Source: an uncultured Bacteroidales bacterium
GTDB lineage: Bacteria; Bacteroidota; Bacteroidia; Bacteroidales; Bacteroidaceae
DNA length: 64,000 nt
Direction: 5' to 3'
NCBI GenBank assembly: GCA_902774335.1
Contig: CACYHW010000011.1
Span: 75,926-139,925, forward strand
This document shows, piece after piece, positions 55,226 through 64,000 of this stretch. Made by a program: the position numbers and the translations under genes. Within the stretch, counting starts at the first letter, position 1; each line of letters opens with the position of its first letter. The notes below the pieces were generated by a model that was not told the DNA's origin, searched no databases, and was given only the letters and a program-made list of their open reading frames with translations.

Positions 55226-56476
55226 ATGACAATTGACAAATTCAACTTCGCCGGAAAGAAGACTTTCGTGCGCGTTGACTTCAACGTTCCCGTTGATGAG
55301 AACTTCAACATCACCGATGATACCCGTATCGTCGCTGCTATGCCTACCCTCAAGAAGATTATCGCCGATGGCGGTCGTCTTATCATCGCTTCACACATGG
55401 GTCGTCCCAAGAAGAACCCGGATCCCAAGTACTCACTCAAGTACATCCTCAAGCATGTATCAGAGTGCCTTGGTGTAGATGTTAAGTTCGCTGAGGACTG
55501 CGCTAAGGCTCAGGAGCAGGTTGCCGCTCTCAAGGACGGTGAGGCTCTGCTGCTCGAGAACGTTCGTTTCTATGCCGAGGAAGAGGGCAAGCCCCGTGGC
55601 ATCGAGAAGGAGGATCCCGCATATGATGCTGCCAAGAAGGAACTCAAGGCCGCTCAGAAGGAATTTGCCAAGACTCTCGCTTCATACGCCGACGTTTATG
55701 TAAACGACGCATTCGGTACCGCTCACCGTAAGCACGCTACCACAGCTGTTATGGCTGACTTCTTCGACGCTGACCACAAGATGTTCGGCTACCTCATGGA
55801 GAAGGAGGTTGTAGCTGTCGAGAAGGTGCTCAACAACTCAGTTAAGCCTGTAACCGCTATCATCGGTGGTTCAAAGGTTTCTTCTAAGATCACCATCATC
55901 GAGAACCTGCTTCAGAAGGTTGACAACCTGGTTATCATCGGCGGTATGGCTTACACCTTCGTTCTTGCCAAGGGCGGTAAGGTTGGTAACTCACTCTGCG
56001 AGCCCGATCAGGTAGACGTTGCTCTGGCTGTTCTCAAGAAGGCCGAGGAGCTGGGCGTTAAGATTGTCCTCCCCGTAGACTGCCTTGCAGCCGATAACTT
56101 CGACAACAACGCCAACACTCAGGTTGTTGACAACAACAACGTACCCGACGGTTGGGAAGGTATGGATATAGGTCCCAAGTCAGCTGCTCTGATGGCTGGT
56201 GTTATCGAGTCATCCAAGACCATCCTCTGGAACGGTCCTGCCGGTGTATTCGAGTTCAGCAACTTCCAGGCCGGTACCAAGGCTATCGCTACTGCCGTTG
56301 CCAACGCAACTGCCAAGAACGGTGCTTTCTCACTCGTTGGTGGCGGTGACTCTGTAAGCGCTGTCAAGCAGTTCGGTTTTGCCGATAAGGTATCATACGT
56401 ATCAACCGGTGGCGGTGCTCTGCTCGAGGCTATCGAGGGTAAGGTTCTGCCGGGTATCGCTGCAATCAAGGGATAA
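55226..56476 (+). CDS. pgk: Phosphoglycerate kinase
   Basis: Glycolytic enzyme, 416 residues: [20 protein letters not shown] at the N-terminus, [41 protein letters not shown] and [15 protein letters not shown]. Codons look strongly biased, as expected for a highly expressed gene. Terminator at 56514. Confidence 0.98.
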   Translation: MTIDKFNFAGKKTFVRVDFNVPVDENFNITDDTRIVAAMPTLKKIIADGGRLIIASHMGRPKKNPDPKYSLKYILKHVSECLGVDVKFAEDCAKAQEQVAALKDGEALLLENVRFYAEEEGKPRGIEKEDPAYDAAKKELKAAQKEFAKTLASYADVYVNDAFGTAHRKHATTAVMADFFDADHKMFGYLMEKEVVAVEKVLNNSVKPVTAIIGGSKVSSKITIIENLLQKVDNLVIIGGMAYTFVLAKGGKVGNSLCEPDQVDVALAVLKKAEELGVKIVLPVDCLAADNFDNNANTQVVDNNNVPDGWEGMDIGPKSAALMAGVIESSKTILWNGPAGVFEFSNFQAGTKAIATAVANATAKNGAFSLVGGGDSVSAVKQFGFADKVSYVSTGGGALLEAIEGKVLPGIAAIKG

Positions 56477-56505
56477 TAAGTATCGCTTAATCCGCGAATT
56501 ATTCG

Positions 56506-56549
56506 TATATTTGAAACCGCTGGAGTTATTCTCCGGCGGTTTTCTTTTT
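56506..56549 (+). terminator. Terminator after pgk with an overlapping -7 element
   Basis: 12-bp stem (56514-56525 with 56531-56542, one T.G) and T-rich tail to 56549. TATATTTG (56506-56513) directly precedes the stem and may promote the next gene, whose ATG is at 56561. Confidence 0.75.
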
Positions 56550-56560
56550 ACTATCGCAAT

Positions 56561-58693
56561 ATGACAGCTGATGAGGATTTGAAAAGGCGTGCTGCACAGA
56601 TCAAGGAGATGCTCTTGGGTTCACGCCTAAGGGAGGCTCTGGAGCAGATTCAGGTGCAGATGGCGGGCGTATCGGACTGGTCGGTCAACTCCAGGTTCGA
56701 GGATATAGACCGCTCCTACCGTTACATGCTCCAGTACTTTGGCCAGGGCTCGCCCGACGAGCACCGTGCCGATGTCTATCATCAGCTTGTACGCCGTGCC
56801 CTCCAGCTCAACGACGATGTGCTCCAGGCGCGTCTGCAGGGCGAGTCAATGCTGCTCTACTACCAGCATCTGCGCTCTACCCAGACCCGTACCGAGAACA
56901 TCGAGGGAATACGCCTGGCGCTGGAATCCTTTATCGAGACCAAGGATACCGCAGCCCATGAGCGCATGCTGGGGCTCCTGTTCGACCTTATCTGGACAAA
57001 CGGCCAGTGGAGTACGCAGGATTCAGCCTCACTGCAGGAACTCATTGATTCACCTCTAGTTATGGAGGATGATTCGGCCCTTGCAGTCAGTGCCGTCACC
57101 CTGTCGCTTCTGGAGCGCTTTGATCCGCTCAAGTGCCTGTTCCTGTGTCAGGCGGCACAGAATCTGAGCATGACGGTCTCCATACGCGCCCTGACAGGCC
57201 TTTCCGTCACTCTGATAGGCTATAGCGACATCCTGCCCTTCTATCCCGAAATCAAGGACCGCATCACCCTGCTCTCCGACGAGCCGGGCATCAGCGAGCG
57301 CATGCTCAAGGTCCAGATGGCTCTCCTGCTGTGCCGCGAGACCAAGGAGATAGACCGCCGTATGCGCGAGGAAATCATCCCCACAATGCTGCGTAACCCC
57401 AAATTGGGCGACCTGATGCGCGAGGAACTGGAGCGTGACGGCGCCAGCCCCGACTGGGCCGACTGGATAGAGCGCAGCGACGTCAAGGACAAGCTCATGC
57501 AGATGACCGAACTCCAGATGGAGGGGGCCGATGTCTATATGGGCACCTTCTCACACCTTAAGAACTACCCCTTCTTCCGCGAGATACACAACTGGTTCCG
57601 CATATTCAGCATGGACCAGCCCGACGTATCGCGCAGCCTGGGCGACATGTTTCTGCGTTCAGTAGTAGGCAAATCCATGCTCACCAACGGAACGTTCTGT
57701 AATTCAGATAAATACTCATTTGCGCTCACCTTCTCGCAGATACCTCAGGATCAGCGAGACATGATTATGGGCCAGATTGACGGACATGTCCAGGAGGAGA
57801 TGGAGGAGTCGGCCAGCAGCGCCGTGCCCGCATCGGCGCAGGAGAACATCGCAGCCCGTCAGTACGCTCAGGACCTGTACCGTTTCTTTAATCTGTTCTC
57901 GCGCCGGCACGAGTTCCGCAATCCTTTCGATAACGGTCTTAACCTGTTATCGGACAATATATTATCCATTCTTGTTAAAGCCGATGAGTCCGTCAAGACA
58001 ATAGCCGCATGGCTGCTTGGCAAGGACTACTTTGACGAGGCCGTACAGGCATACAGGCTCATGGAGGAGAACGCCAATCCCTACTCCGCCGACTACCGCT
58101 TCTATCAGCAGATGGGTTACGCACAGCAGCGCATTCAGCAGTATGACGACGCTCTGGAGTCTTACCGCCGTGCCGACATACTCCAGTCCGACAACGGCTG
58201 GACCTTGCGTCACATGGCTCAGTGTCTGCGCCTGACATCCCGTCCGGCCGATGCGCTGGAGCTGCTCCTGCAGGCCGAAAAACGTGATTCTGAGAACCTG
58301 TCGCTGCAGATCCAGATAGGTGACTGCCTGGTGGACCTCAAGAGGTACGATGATGCCCTGACGCGCTTCTTCAAGGTGGATTACCTCAAGCCCGACTATC
58401 CCAAGGCCTGGCGTGCCATAGCCTGGTGCGCACTTCTGGCCGGCCGTATGGACAAGTCCATCGAGTACTACGACAAGCTTATGAAAGCCCGCCCAACAGG
58501 CAACGACAGCCTCAACGCAGGTCACGCCTATCTGGTATCCGGAAATATCCAGCATGCCGTAGCCCTGTACCGTCAGAGCCGTAAAATACTGGGCGCCGAG
58601 GCTTTTGAGGCCGAGTTCGAGAAGGACCGTCCCATACTTATCGGCCGTGGAATTCAGGAGCAGGATATCCCGCTTATACTTGACCTTATTTGA
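56561..58693 (+). CDS. Tetratricopeptide-repeat protein, 710 aa
   Basis: No signal peptide. The first 450 residues are helical with no known motif; the C-terminal third has clear TPR units (YQQMGYAQQRIQQYDDALESY, LRHMAQCLRLTSRPADALELL, LQIQIGDCLVDLKRYDDALTRFF). A protein-binding scaffold is likely; partners unknown. Confidence 0.88.
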   Translation: MTADEDLKRRAAQIKEMLLGSRLREALEQIQVQMAGVSDWSVNSRFEDIDRSYRYMLQYFGQGSPDEHRADVYHQLVRRALQLNDDVLQARLQGESMLLYYQHLRSTQTRTENIEGIRLALESFIETKDTAAHERMLGLLFDLIWTNGQWSTQDSASLQELIDSPLVMEDDSALAVSAVTLSLLERFDPLKCLFLCQAAQNLSMTVSIRALTGLSVTLIGYSDILPFYPEIKDRITLLSDEPGISERMLKVQMALLLCRETKEIDRRMREEIIPTMLRNPKLGDLMREELERDGASPDWADWIERSDVKDKLMQMTELQMEGADVYMGTFSHLKNYPFFREIHNWFRIFSMDQPDVSRSLGDMFLRSVVGKSMLTNGTFCNSDKYSFALTFSQIPQDQRDMIMGQIDGHVQEEMEESASSAVPASAQENIAARQYAQDLYRFFNLFSRRHEFRNPFDNGLNLLSDNILSILVKADESVKTIAAWLLGKDYFDEAVQAYRLMEENANPYSADYRFYQQMGYAQQRIQQYDDALESYRRADILQSDNGWTLRHMAQCLRLTSRPADALELLLQAEKRDSENLSLQIQIGDCLVDLKRYDDALTRFFKVDYLKPDYPKAWRAIAWCALLAGRMDKSIEYYDKLMKARPTGNDSLNAGHAYLVSGNIQHAVALYRQSRKILGAEAFEAEFEKDRPILIGRGIQEQDIPLILDLI

Positions 58694-58721
58694 TTAACCA
58701 TTAATCCAACAATACATTATT

Positions 58722-61061
58722 ATGAAGAGAAAGATCCTGTTTTACGCTCTGTCAGCCCTGCTGCTTGTGTCGTGCAAGCAAAAGAGTGAGGGCACTAAGC
58801 TTTATTGGTGTTATTACGAGCCCGTAGAGAAGAAAGTCGAGGCTGTCCTCAAGGATATGACCCTGGACGAGAAGATCGGTCAGATGCTGCAGCTCAACCT
58901 GCCGCAGATAGGCCACACAGACCGTCAGGGCAAGTTTGTGATCGATGATGACAAGCTTGAGGAGGTAATAGGCAAGTATAAGGTAGGTTCACTCCTGAAC
59001 ACACCTCAAACCATCCCTCCCACACCCCAGGAATGGGCAGTCATTGTCAAGAAGATTCAGGACAAGTCCATGGAGGTGCTGGGTATCCCCTGTCTTATCG
59101 GACTTGACCAGAACCACGGTACCACATACACCAGCGGCGGTACACTCTTTCCGCAGAACATCAATATGGCCGCCACGTTCAACCGTAGTGCCACACGCAA
59201 GGCTGCTGAGATAACCGCCTATGAGACACGTGCCAGCAACGTACCCTGGACATTCTGCCCCACTCTTGACCTTAGCCGCAACCAGCTATGGTCACGCTGC
59301 TGGGAGAATTTTGGTGAGGATGCATATCTGAATGCCGCCATGGGCTTTTCGGCTGTGGAAGGATTCCAGGGTGCCCCCAACGGTATCGACAAATACCATA
59401 TCTCAGTATCTCTCAAGCATTACATGGGTTACGGTGTTCCCGTATCGGGTAAGGACCGTACTCCCGCCATCATCAACCCCATGGAACTGCGTGAAAAGTT
59501 CTTCCAGCCCTATCTGGCCGGTATCACTGCAGGTGCCCTTAACGTGATGGTCAACTCAGGAATGGTGAACGGTGTCATGACTCATGCCAACCATGAGCTG
59601 CTCACCGTATGGCTCAAGGAGCAGACCGGCTGGGATGGCATGGTGCTCACCGACTGGGCCGATATTGACAACCTCTACAACCGTGACAAGGTTGCCAAGG
59701 ACAAGAAAGACGCCATACGTCAGGCCATCAATGCCGGTATCGACATGTCAATGGACCCCTATAGCCTGCAGTTCTGCGACCTGCTCAAGGAGCTTGTCGA
59801 GGAGGGTCAGGTTCCCATGAGCCGTATCGACGATGCCGTACGCCGTATCCTGCGCATGAAAGTGCGTCTGGGACTGTTTGAGCAGCCCTTTATGGATCTG
59901 GCCGATTATCCCGACTTTGGAAGCGAAAAGCATGCCGAGGTTGCCCTCCATGCTGCCGAAGAGAGTATGGTTCTGCTCAAGAACGACGGTATTCTCCCCA
60001 TTGCAAAGGGCAAGAAGATACTCCTGACCGGTCCCAACGCCAACAGCATGCGTTGTCTGGACGGTGGCTGGAGCTACTCCTGGCAGGGTGATATGGCCGA
60101 TGTATGCGCCGCACAGTACAACACCATATACGAGGCAATGGTCAATAAGTTCGGTGCCGCCAACGTGATTCTGGAGCAGGGCGTCAAGTATACCCGCGGA
60201 GCCACCTTCGAGGCCGAGGCCAAGCCCGAGATCGAGAAAGCCGTTGCAGCAGCCCGCAAGGCCGATATCATCATTGCCTGCATCGGTGAGAACTCCTACT
60301 GCGAGACTCCCGGTAACATATCGGACCTGACACTCTCCAAGAACCAGCGTGACCTTGTCAAGGCACTTGCTGCTACCGGCAAGCCCATCATTCTGGTGCT
60401 CAACGAGGGACGTCCCCGTATCATTGCCGATATCGAGCCCCTGGCAAACGCCATTACCGACATCATGCTGCCGGGTAACTACGGCGGTGACGCTCTGGCC
60501 AACCTGCTGGCCGGCGATGCCAACTTCAGCGGCCGACTGCCCTTTACCTACCCCAAGGAGGTTCATTCACTCATCACATACGACTACAAGCCTTGCCAGG
60601 AGGTTGACAAGATGGCCGGAGCCTATGACTATGATGCTGTTGTATCAGTACAGTGGCCTTTCGGTCAGGGTAAGAGCTACACTACCTTCAAGTACTCCAA
60701 CCTCAGGGCAAGCCGTGACCGTATCGTAGCCAACGGACTGGTCCGTTTCAGCGTTGATGTCACCAACACAGGTAATGTAGCCGGTATGGAGAGCGTGCTG
60801 CTCTTTACCAGCGACCTGATTGCCACCGTTTCGCCCGATGTGCGCCGTCTGCGTCAGTTTGCTAAGGTAGAGTTGGCTCCCGGTGAGACCAAGACCGTTG
60901 ATCTGGATGTTCCCATGAACGATTTCGCATATGTCGGCCCGGACGGAAAGTGGATTCTCGAGGAGGGTGATTTCAAGATTCAGGTTGGAACCGAGACAAT
61001 GATTCTGAACTGCCCCGAGACACATAAGTTTGAGGAGCCCAATATCCACTACATTCATTAA
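58722..61061 (+). CDS. Glycoside hydrolase family 3 lipoprotein, 779 aa
   Basis: Lipobox LLLVSC (Cys 18). GH3 N-terminal barrel with [39 protein letters not shown] and the nucleophile motif [12 protein letters not shown]; then the C-terminal GH3 domain ([40 protein letters not shown]) and a fibronectin-III-like end. Beta-glucosidase or related exo-enzyme; the sugar specificity is not readable. The GH43-type gene follows, suggesting joint plant-polysaccharide use. Confidence 0.95.
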   Translation: MKRKILFYALSALLLVSCKQKSEGTKLYWCYYEPVEKKVEAVLKDMTLDEKIGQMLQLNLPQIGHTDRQGKFVIDDDKLEEVIGKYKVGSLLNTPQTIPPTPQEWAVIVKKIQDKSMEVLGIPCLIGLDQNHGTTYTSGGTLFPQNINMAATFNRSATRKAAEITAYETRASNVPWTFCPTLDLSRNQLWSRCWENFGEDAYLNAAMGFSAVEGFQGAPNGIDKYHISVSLKHYMGYGVPVSGKDRTPAIINPMELREKFFQPYLAGITAGALNVMVNSGMVNGVMTHANHELLTVWLKEQTGWDGMVLTDWADIDNLYNRDKVAKDKKDAIRQAINAGIDMSMDPYSLQFCDLLKELVEEGQVPMSRIDDAVRRILRMKVRLGLFEQPFMDLADYPDFGSEKHAEVALHAAEESMVLLKNDGILPIAKGKKILLTGPNANSMRCLDGGWSYSWQGDMADVCAAQYNTIYEAMVNKFGAANVILEQGVKYTRGATFEAEAKPEIEKAVAAARKADIIIACIGENSYCETPGNISDLTLSKNQRDLVKALAATGKPIILVLNEGRPRIIADIEPLANAITDIMLPGNYGGDALANLLAGDANFSGRLPFTYPKEVHSLITYDYKPCQEVDKMAGAYDYDAVVSVQWPFGQGKSYTTFKYSNLRASRDRIVANGLVRFSVDVTNTGNVAGMESVLLFTSDLIATVSPDVRRLRQFAKVELAPGETKTVDLDVPMNDFAYVGPDGKWILEEGDFKIQVGTETMILNCPETHKFEEPNIHYIH

Positions 61062-61149
61062 AAAATGAGCCGAAAGGCGTTTAACTTTTTACTATTTTTG
61101 CAATCTAATAGAAAGTTGAACAAATAACCAAGTAACCAATTATTATAAA

Positions 61150-63303
61150 ATGACAGCCAATAGACTTTTCAGAAGCATCATGCTGCTCTTGGCATGTGCT
61201 TTGGTTCTGTCAACACAGAACCTCAACGCTGCGAAAAAGGCCAAGGATGGCCAGGTTAAGGCTTCACAGCGTTTTGTGCATAACTACGGCGGACGCGGTA
61301 ACCCCTATCTGCCCCTTTGGGAGCATGTACCCGACGGCGAGCCCAAGGTATTCGAGGATCCCGACCGTCCCGGCCACTACCGCGCATATATCATCGGCTC
61401 ACACGACGTAAGTGCCAACCGCTACTGCGGTCCCGATATCCGTATCTGGTCTGCTCCCGTTGAGAACCTGAACGAGTGGCGTGACGACGGCCCTGTATTC
61501 ACATATCAGGCAGCCAACGGACGCTGGGACGTAATGTACGCTCCTGACCTTGTTGAGGTTATCGAGAAGGACGCCAAGGGCAAGGACAAGAAGGTCTATT
61601 ATCTCTATCCCCACAGCCGCGGTCCCCGTCGTGAGGCTATGGTCTGCAAGGGTGACCGTCCCGACGGCCCCTTCACTCCACTCAACCTTGACGAGAACGG
61701 TGCCGCCATCGAGGGCAGCTGCATAGGTTTCGACCCCTCTGTATTCATTCAGAAGGTGACCGATAAGGACGATCCCGACTATGCAAAGGGCTTCCGTGCA
61801 TACGCATTCTGGGGCTTCCAGCACTCAACAGGTGCACAGCTCGACCAGGAAACTATGTACTCAGTACGTCCCGGCACAGAGCGTGTTGATCCCCTGCTCC
61901 CCGCCAGCTCAAGCTACGGCCGCGTACGCGGTCCTCAGGATGCAGCCAGCTATCCTGCTCTGGCCGAGGGTCAGAATCCCGGTGACTTCAACTTCTTCGA
62001 GGCTTCATCCATCCGTCAGGTTGGTAACAAGTACGTGATGATATTCTCAGGTTACTCAGGTCCTGACTACGGTCTGGGTTCAACCAACTCAGCCCTGCGT
62101 TACTGCTACGGCGATTCTCCTCTGGGTCCCTGGAAGAGCGGCGGTGTAGCTGTTGACTCACGCGGTCCTATCCTCAACGAGGACGGCAGCAAGCTCATCA
62201 CAGCTAACTTTGCTCACAACACCCACGGCAGCATCGAGCAGATCAACGGCCAGTGGTACATATTCTATCATCGTCCTCCGAGAGGCAACGGTAACGCCCG
62301 TCAGGCTATGGTTGCTCCCGTTAAGATTACATGGGACGAGAAACCCGTATCAGAGGGCGGTAAGGTGGTCATCACTGGTTACGATCCCTATGCTCCCGAT
62401 GAGGTTTGGACAGCCAAGGCTTCCAACGGTGACGAGTACACCGGTGCCGAGGTTACATCCGAGGGCTTCAACATCTTCGGTCTTCCCCCCTACGCTTACT
62501 ATTCAGCAGGTTACGCATGCGTATTCATGAATAAGGACGGCGGTCAGAACCGTAACTCACTCCAGGACAACTGGGATATCTGGAACAACGAGCAGATCTG
62601 CAACGTTGACGCCGGCGATATCATCGGTTACAAGTACTTCGGTCTGGGTGGCCTCAAGAAGGATACCAAGGGTATCGAGGCATTCGACGGCACTACCTCC
62701 AAGCAGCATTCATCATTCAACGTCTGGTTCAAGAGAACTACCGGAGAGGGCGGTATCAACATCAAGGTTATGATGGACGGTCCCTGGAAGAACGATGTAT
62801 GGAAGGGTAAGGAGATCGGTAAGATCAAGATTCCTGCAAACTCTCCTGTTGACGATGTTCAGAAGTATACTATCGACGTATCTGAGTTTGTTGACGATAT
62901 CGAGGGCAAGCACGCCATCTATCTGGTATTCGACGCTGCTACAGACGGTGCTATCGGCCAGTTCTACGGTTGCGGATTCAACACCAAGACCACTTCACTC
63001 AAGCGCCCCAAGCCTCCTGTGCTTAACGTAACTATCGGCGGAAAGGCTATTGAGCTGCCTACCGAGCCTATCCACTCAAATGACGACAACGGTTATACCG
63101 ATAACACTCACTATGAGATGGACTACAAGCTGGAGCCCGGCCAGAAGTCAAAGATTGCTGTAGAGTGCCTCTGGTCAACAATGCAGTTCTGGGTTGAGCA
63201 GATCAAGGGTGATGAGGGCACCGCTGTCATCACTGCCGAGTACCTCTTCCCCGGTACCACCAGCACTCAGACCAAGGTCTACAAGATCAATATCTCAAAG
63301 TAA
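61150..63303 (+). CDS. GH43-type glycosidase with C-terminal carbohydrate-binding module, 717 aa
   Basis: Signal peptide (LLLACALVLSTQNLNA). The first ~420 residues fit a GH43-like five-blade propeller: WEHVPDGEPKVFEDPD (candidate base), DVMYAPDLVEV, FFEASSIRQVGNKYVMIFSG (candidate acid Glu) and NTHGSIEQINGQWYIFYHR. Residues about 560-650 resemble a CBM6-type module. Probably an arabinofuranosidase or xylosidase (inference). Promoter TATTTTTG at 61093-61100; terminator at 63322. Confidence 0.85.
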   Translation: MTANRLFRSIMLLLACALVLSTQNLNAAKKAKDGQVKASQRFVHNYGGRGNPYLPLWEHVPDGEPKVFEDPDRPGHYRAYIIGSHDVSANRYCGPDIRIWSAPVENLNEWRDDGPVFTYQAANGRWDVMYAPDLVEVIEKDAKGKDKKVYYLYPHSRGPRREAMVCKGDRPDGPFTPLNLDENGAAIEGSCIGFDPSVFIQKVTDKDDPDYAKGFRAYAFWGFQHSTGAQLDQETMYSVRPGTERVDPLLPASSSYGRVRGPQDAASYPALAEGQNPGDFNFFEASSIRQVGNKYVMIFSGYSGPDYGLGSTNSALRYCYGDSPLGPWKSGGVAVDSRGPILNEDGSKLITANFAHNTHGSIEQINGQWYIFYHRPPRGNGNARQAMVAPVKITWDEKPVSEGGKVVITGYDPYAPDEVWTAKASNGDEYTGAEVTSEGFNIFGLPPYAYYSAGYACVFMNKDGGQNRNSLQDNWDIWNNEQICNVDAGDIIGYKYFGLGGLKKDTKGIEAFDGTTSKQHSSFNVWFKRTTGEGGINIKVMMDGPWKNDVWKGKEIGKIKIPANSPVDDVQKYTIDVSEFVDDIEGKHAIYLVFDAATDGAIGQFYGCGFNTKTTSLKRPKPPVLNVTIGGKAIELPTEPIHSNDDNGYTDNTHYEMDYKLEPGQKSKIAVECLWSTMQFWVEQIKGDEGTAVITAEYLFPGTTSTQTKVYKINISK

Positions 63304-63321
63304 GGGATAGCAGATAACAAA

Positions 63322-63355
63322 AATAAGGGTCGCGATTGCGACCCTTATTTTTTTT
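63322..63355 (+). terminator. Terminator after the GH43-type gene
   Basis: Perfect 12-bp stem (63322-63333 with 63338-63349) around GATT, followed by a run of T to 63355. Confidence 0.85.
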
Positions 63356-63356
63356 G

Positions 63357-63441
63357 CGGAAGAAGAGGGATTCGAACCCCCGGACCCGTGAAGGTCAACG
63401 GTTTTCAAGACCGCCGCATTCGACCACTCTGCCATCCTTCC
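63357..63441 (-). tRNA. tRNA-Ser (anticodon TGA)
   Basis: Minus strand: acceptor GGAAGGA/TTCTTCC, anticodon loop CTTGAAA (TGA), a long variable arm as in serine tRNAs, and T-arm loop TTCGAAT. CCA is not encoded. Leader motif CTTTGCAGCGCTTTTA lies directly upstream (63442-63457). Confidence 0.95.
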
Positions 63442-63538
63442 TAAAAGCGCTGCAAAGGTGGAGATTTTTTTTTGAAACAGCAAGCACTCTCCCACTTTTT
63501 TGATTACTTTGCAGAAAAAATAACCCAATATTTATAAT

Positions 63539-64000
63539 ATGGACAAGAATAAGGTTACGGAGTTCATTAGACATCGGGTGCTGGAGAGATTTGCCTTGGG
63601 GGCCGATGCGGCATCGCAGGAGGAGGTTAATTCCAATATCCATAAGGGAATAATGATTCGGGGCACAAATCTTTGGGTCCTGATATTCGCCATATTCATT
63701 GCATCGCTGGGTCTTAACACCAACTCGACGGCAGTTATCATCGGCGCCATGCTTATATCCCCGCTTATGGGTCCTATCATCGGCATGGGTTATTCCATGG
63801 GTGTGTATGATTTCAACCTGCTCAAGGAATCACTGCGTAACTTCCTGTTCATGATTGTGGTAAGCCTTATCACATCGGCCGTATTCTTTACGCTTCCGCT
63901 TATCACATCCACCCAGAGCGAGTTGCTGGCACGTACGCAGCCTACTACATACGATATTCTGATTGCACTATTCGGCGGTCTGGCCGGCATGGTTGCCCAG
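63539..64000 (+). CDS. DUF389-family membrane protein, N-terminal part (runs off the window)
   Basis: ATG 63539 opens a frame of 154 codons to the right edge. After a short cytoplasmic start ([20 protein letters not shown]) come membrane segments with the DUF389 signature [33 protein letters not shown] and further hydrophobic helices. Function of the family is unknown. Confidence 0.9.
   Translation, partial: MDKNKVTEFIRHRVLERFALGADAASQEEVNSNIHKGIMIRGTNLWVLIFAIFIASLGLNTNSTAVIIGAMLISPLMGPIIGMGYSMGVYDFNLLKESLRNFLFMIVVSLITSAVFFTLPLITSTQSELLARTQPTTYDILIALFGGLAGMVAQ

Overview
The window looks like a chromosomal segment of a gut-type member of the Bacteroidales. The evidence is the many promoters with the Bacteroidota -7 element TANNTTTG (often with TTTG about 19-20 bp upstream), a near absence of strong Shine-Dalgarno sites, many lipoproteins with a Cys lipobox, a TonB-dependent receptor with a carboxypeptidase-regulatory-like N-terminus, a BspA-like leucine-rich protein, and the ligA-dapA block divergent from trmD. 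No species is claimed.

Layout. (1) 1-3.9 kb: small accessory genes, including an ADP-ribosylglycohydrolase/Nudix fusion. (2) 3.9-13.5 kb: an accessory, defence-like island on the minus strand. It holds a cytoplasmic Fib_succ_major-type protein, two DUF262 proteins (one with an HNH/DUF1524 nuclease domain), a DEDDh exonuclease, a AAA+ ATPase ending in IGF, a divergent WYL-domain regulator, a ClpP-like protease with an intact triad, and an unrecognised 294-residue protein. Four of its transcription units carry the same palindrome, TGCCAAANTTTGGCA, exactly 11 bp upstream of a TANNTTTG-like -7 element, so they look like one regulon under the WYL protein. This is the best candidate for an undescribed system here. 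(3) 13.5-15.5 kb: about 2 kb without convincing genes, visibly GC-rich and full of stem-loops whose imperfect pairs are G.U on the plus strand. It is a candidate giant structured RNA. (4) 15.5-19.0 kb: phage-derived material, with a uracil-DNA-glycosylase-like protein, a candidate small RNA, a lysis cassette (one-protein-spanin-like lipoprotein, T4-type lysozyme, holin-like coiled coil) and a broken tRNA-Arg. (5) 19-64 kb: mostly housekeeping. It includes ligA-dapA-M23 peptidase-HAD, trmD, pyrK-pyrD, holA, nif3-zinc ribbon, pncA-pncB, an endonuclease/exonuclease/phosphatase lipoprotein, an M3 peptidase, an EamA transporter, aspS, an AsmA-like protein, a Na/Pi transporter, murB-MBL hydrolase, pheS-nth-cysE-pgk, a TPR protein, GH3 and GH43 enzymes, tRNA-Ser and the start of a DUF389 gene.

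Within the housekeeping part, four things stand out. An FMN riboswitch sits directly in front of a TonB-dependent receptor, which suggests flavin uptake. A ParE/RelE-type toxin-antitoxin pair is flanked by two related MITE-like elements in opposite orientation. Several intergenic palindromes or repeats are present, one of which supplies the stop codons of two convergent genes. Finally, the nicotinamidase carries a lipoprotein signal. All calls come from reading the sequence; no database search was run.
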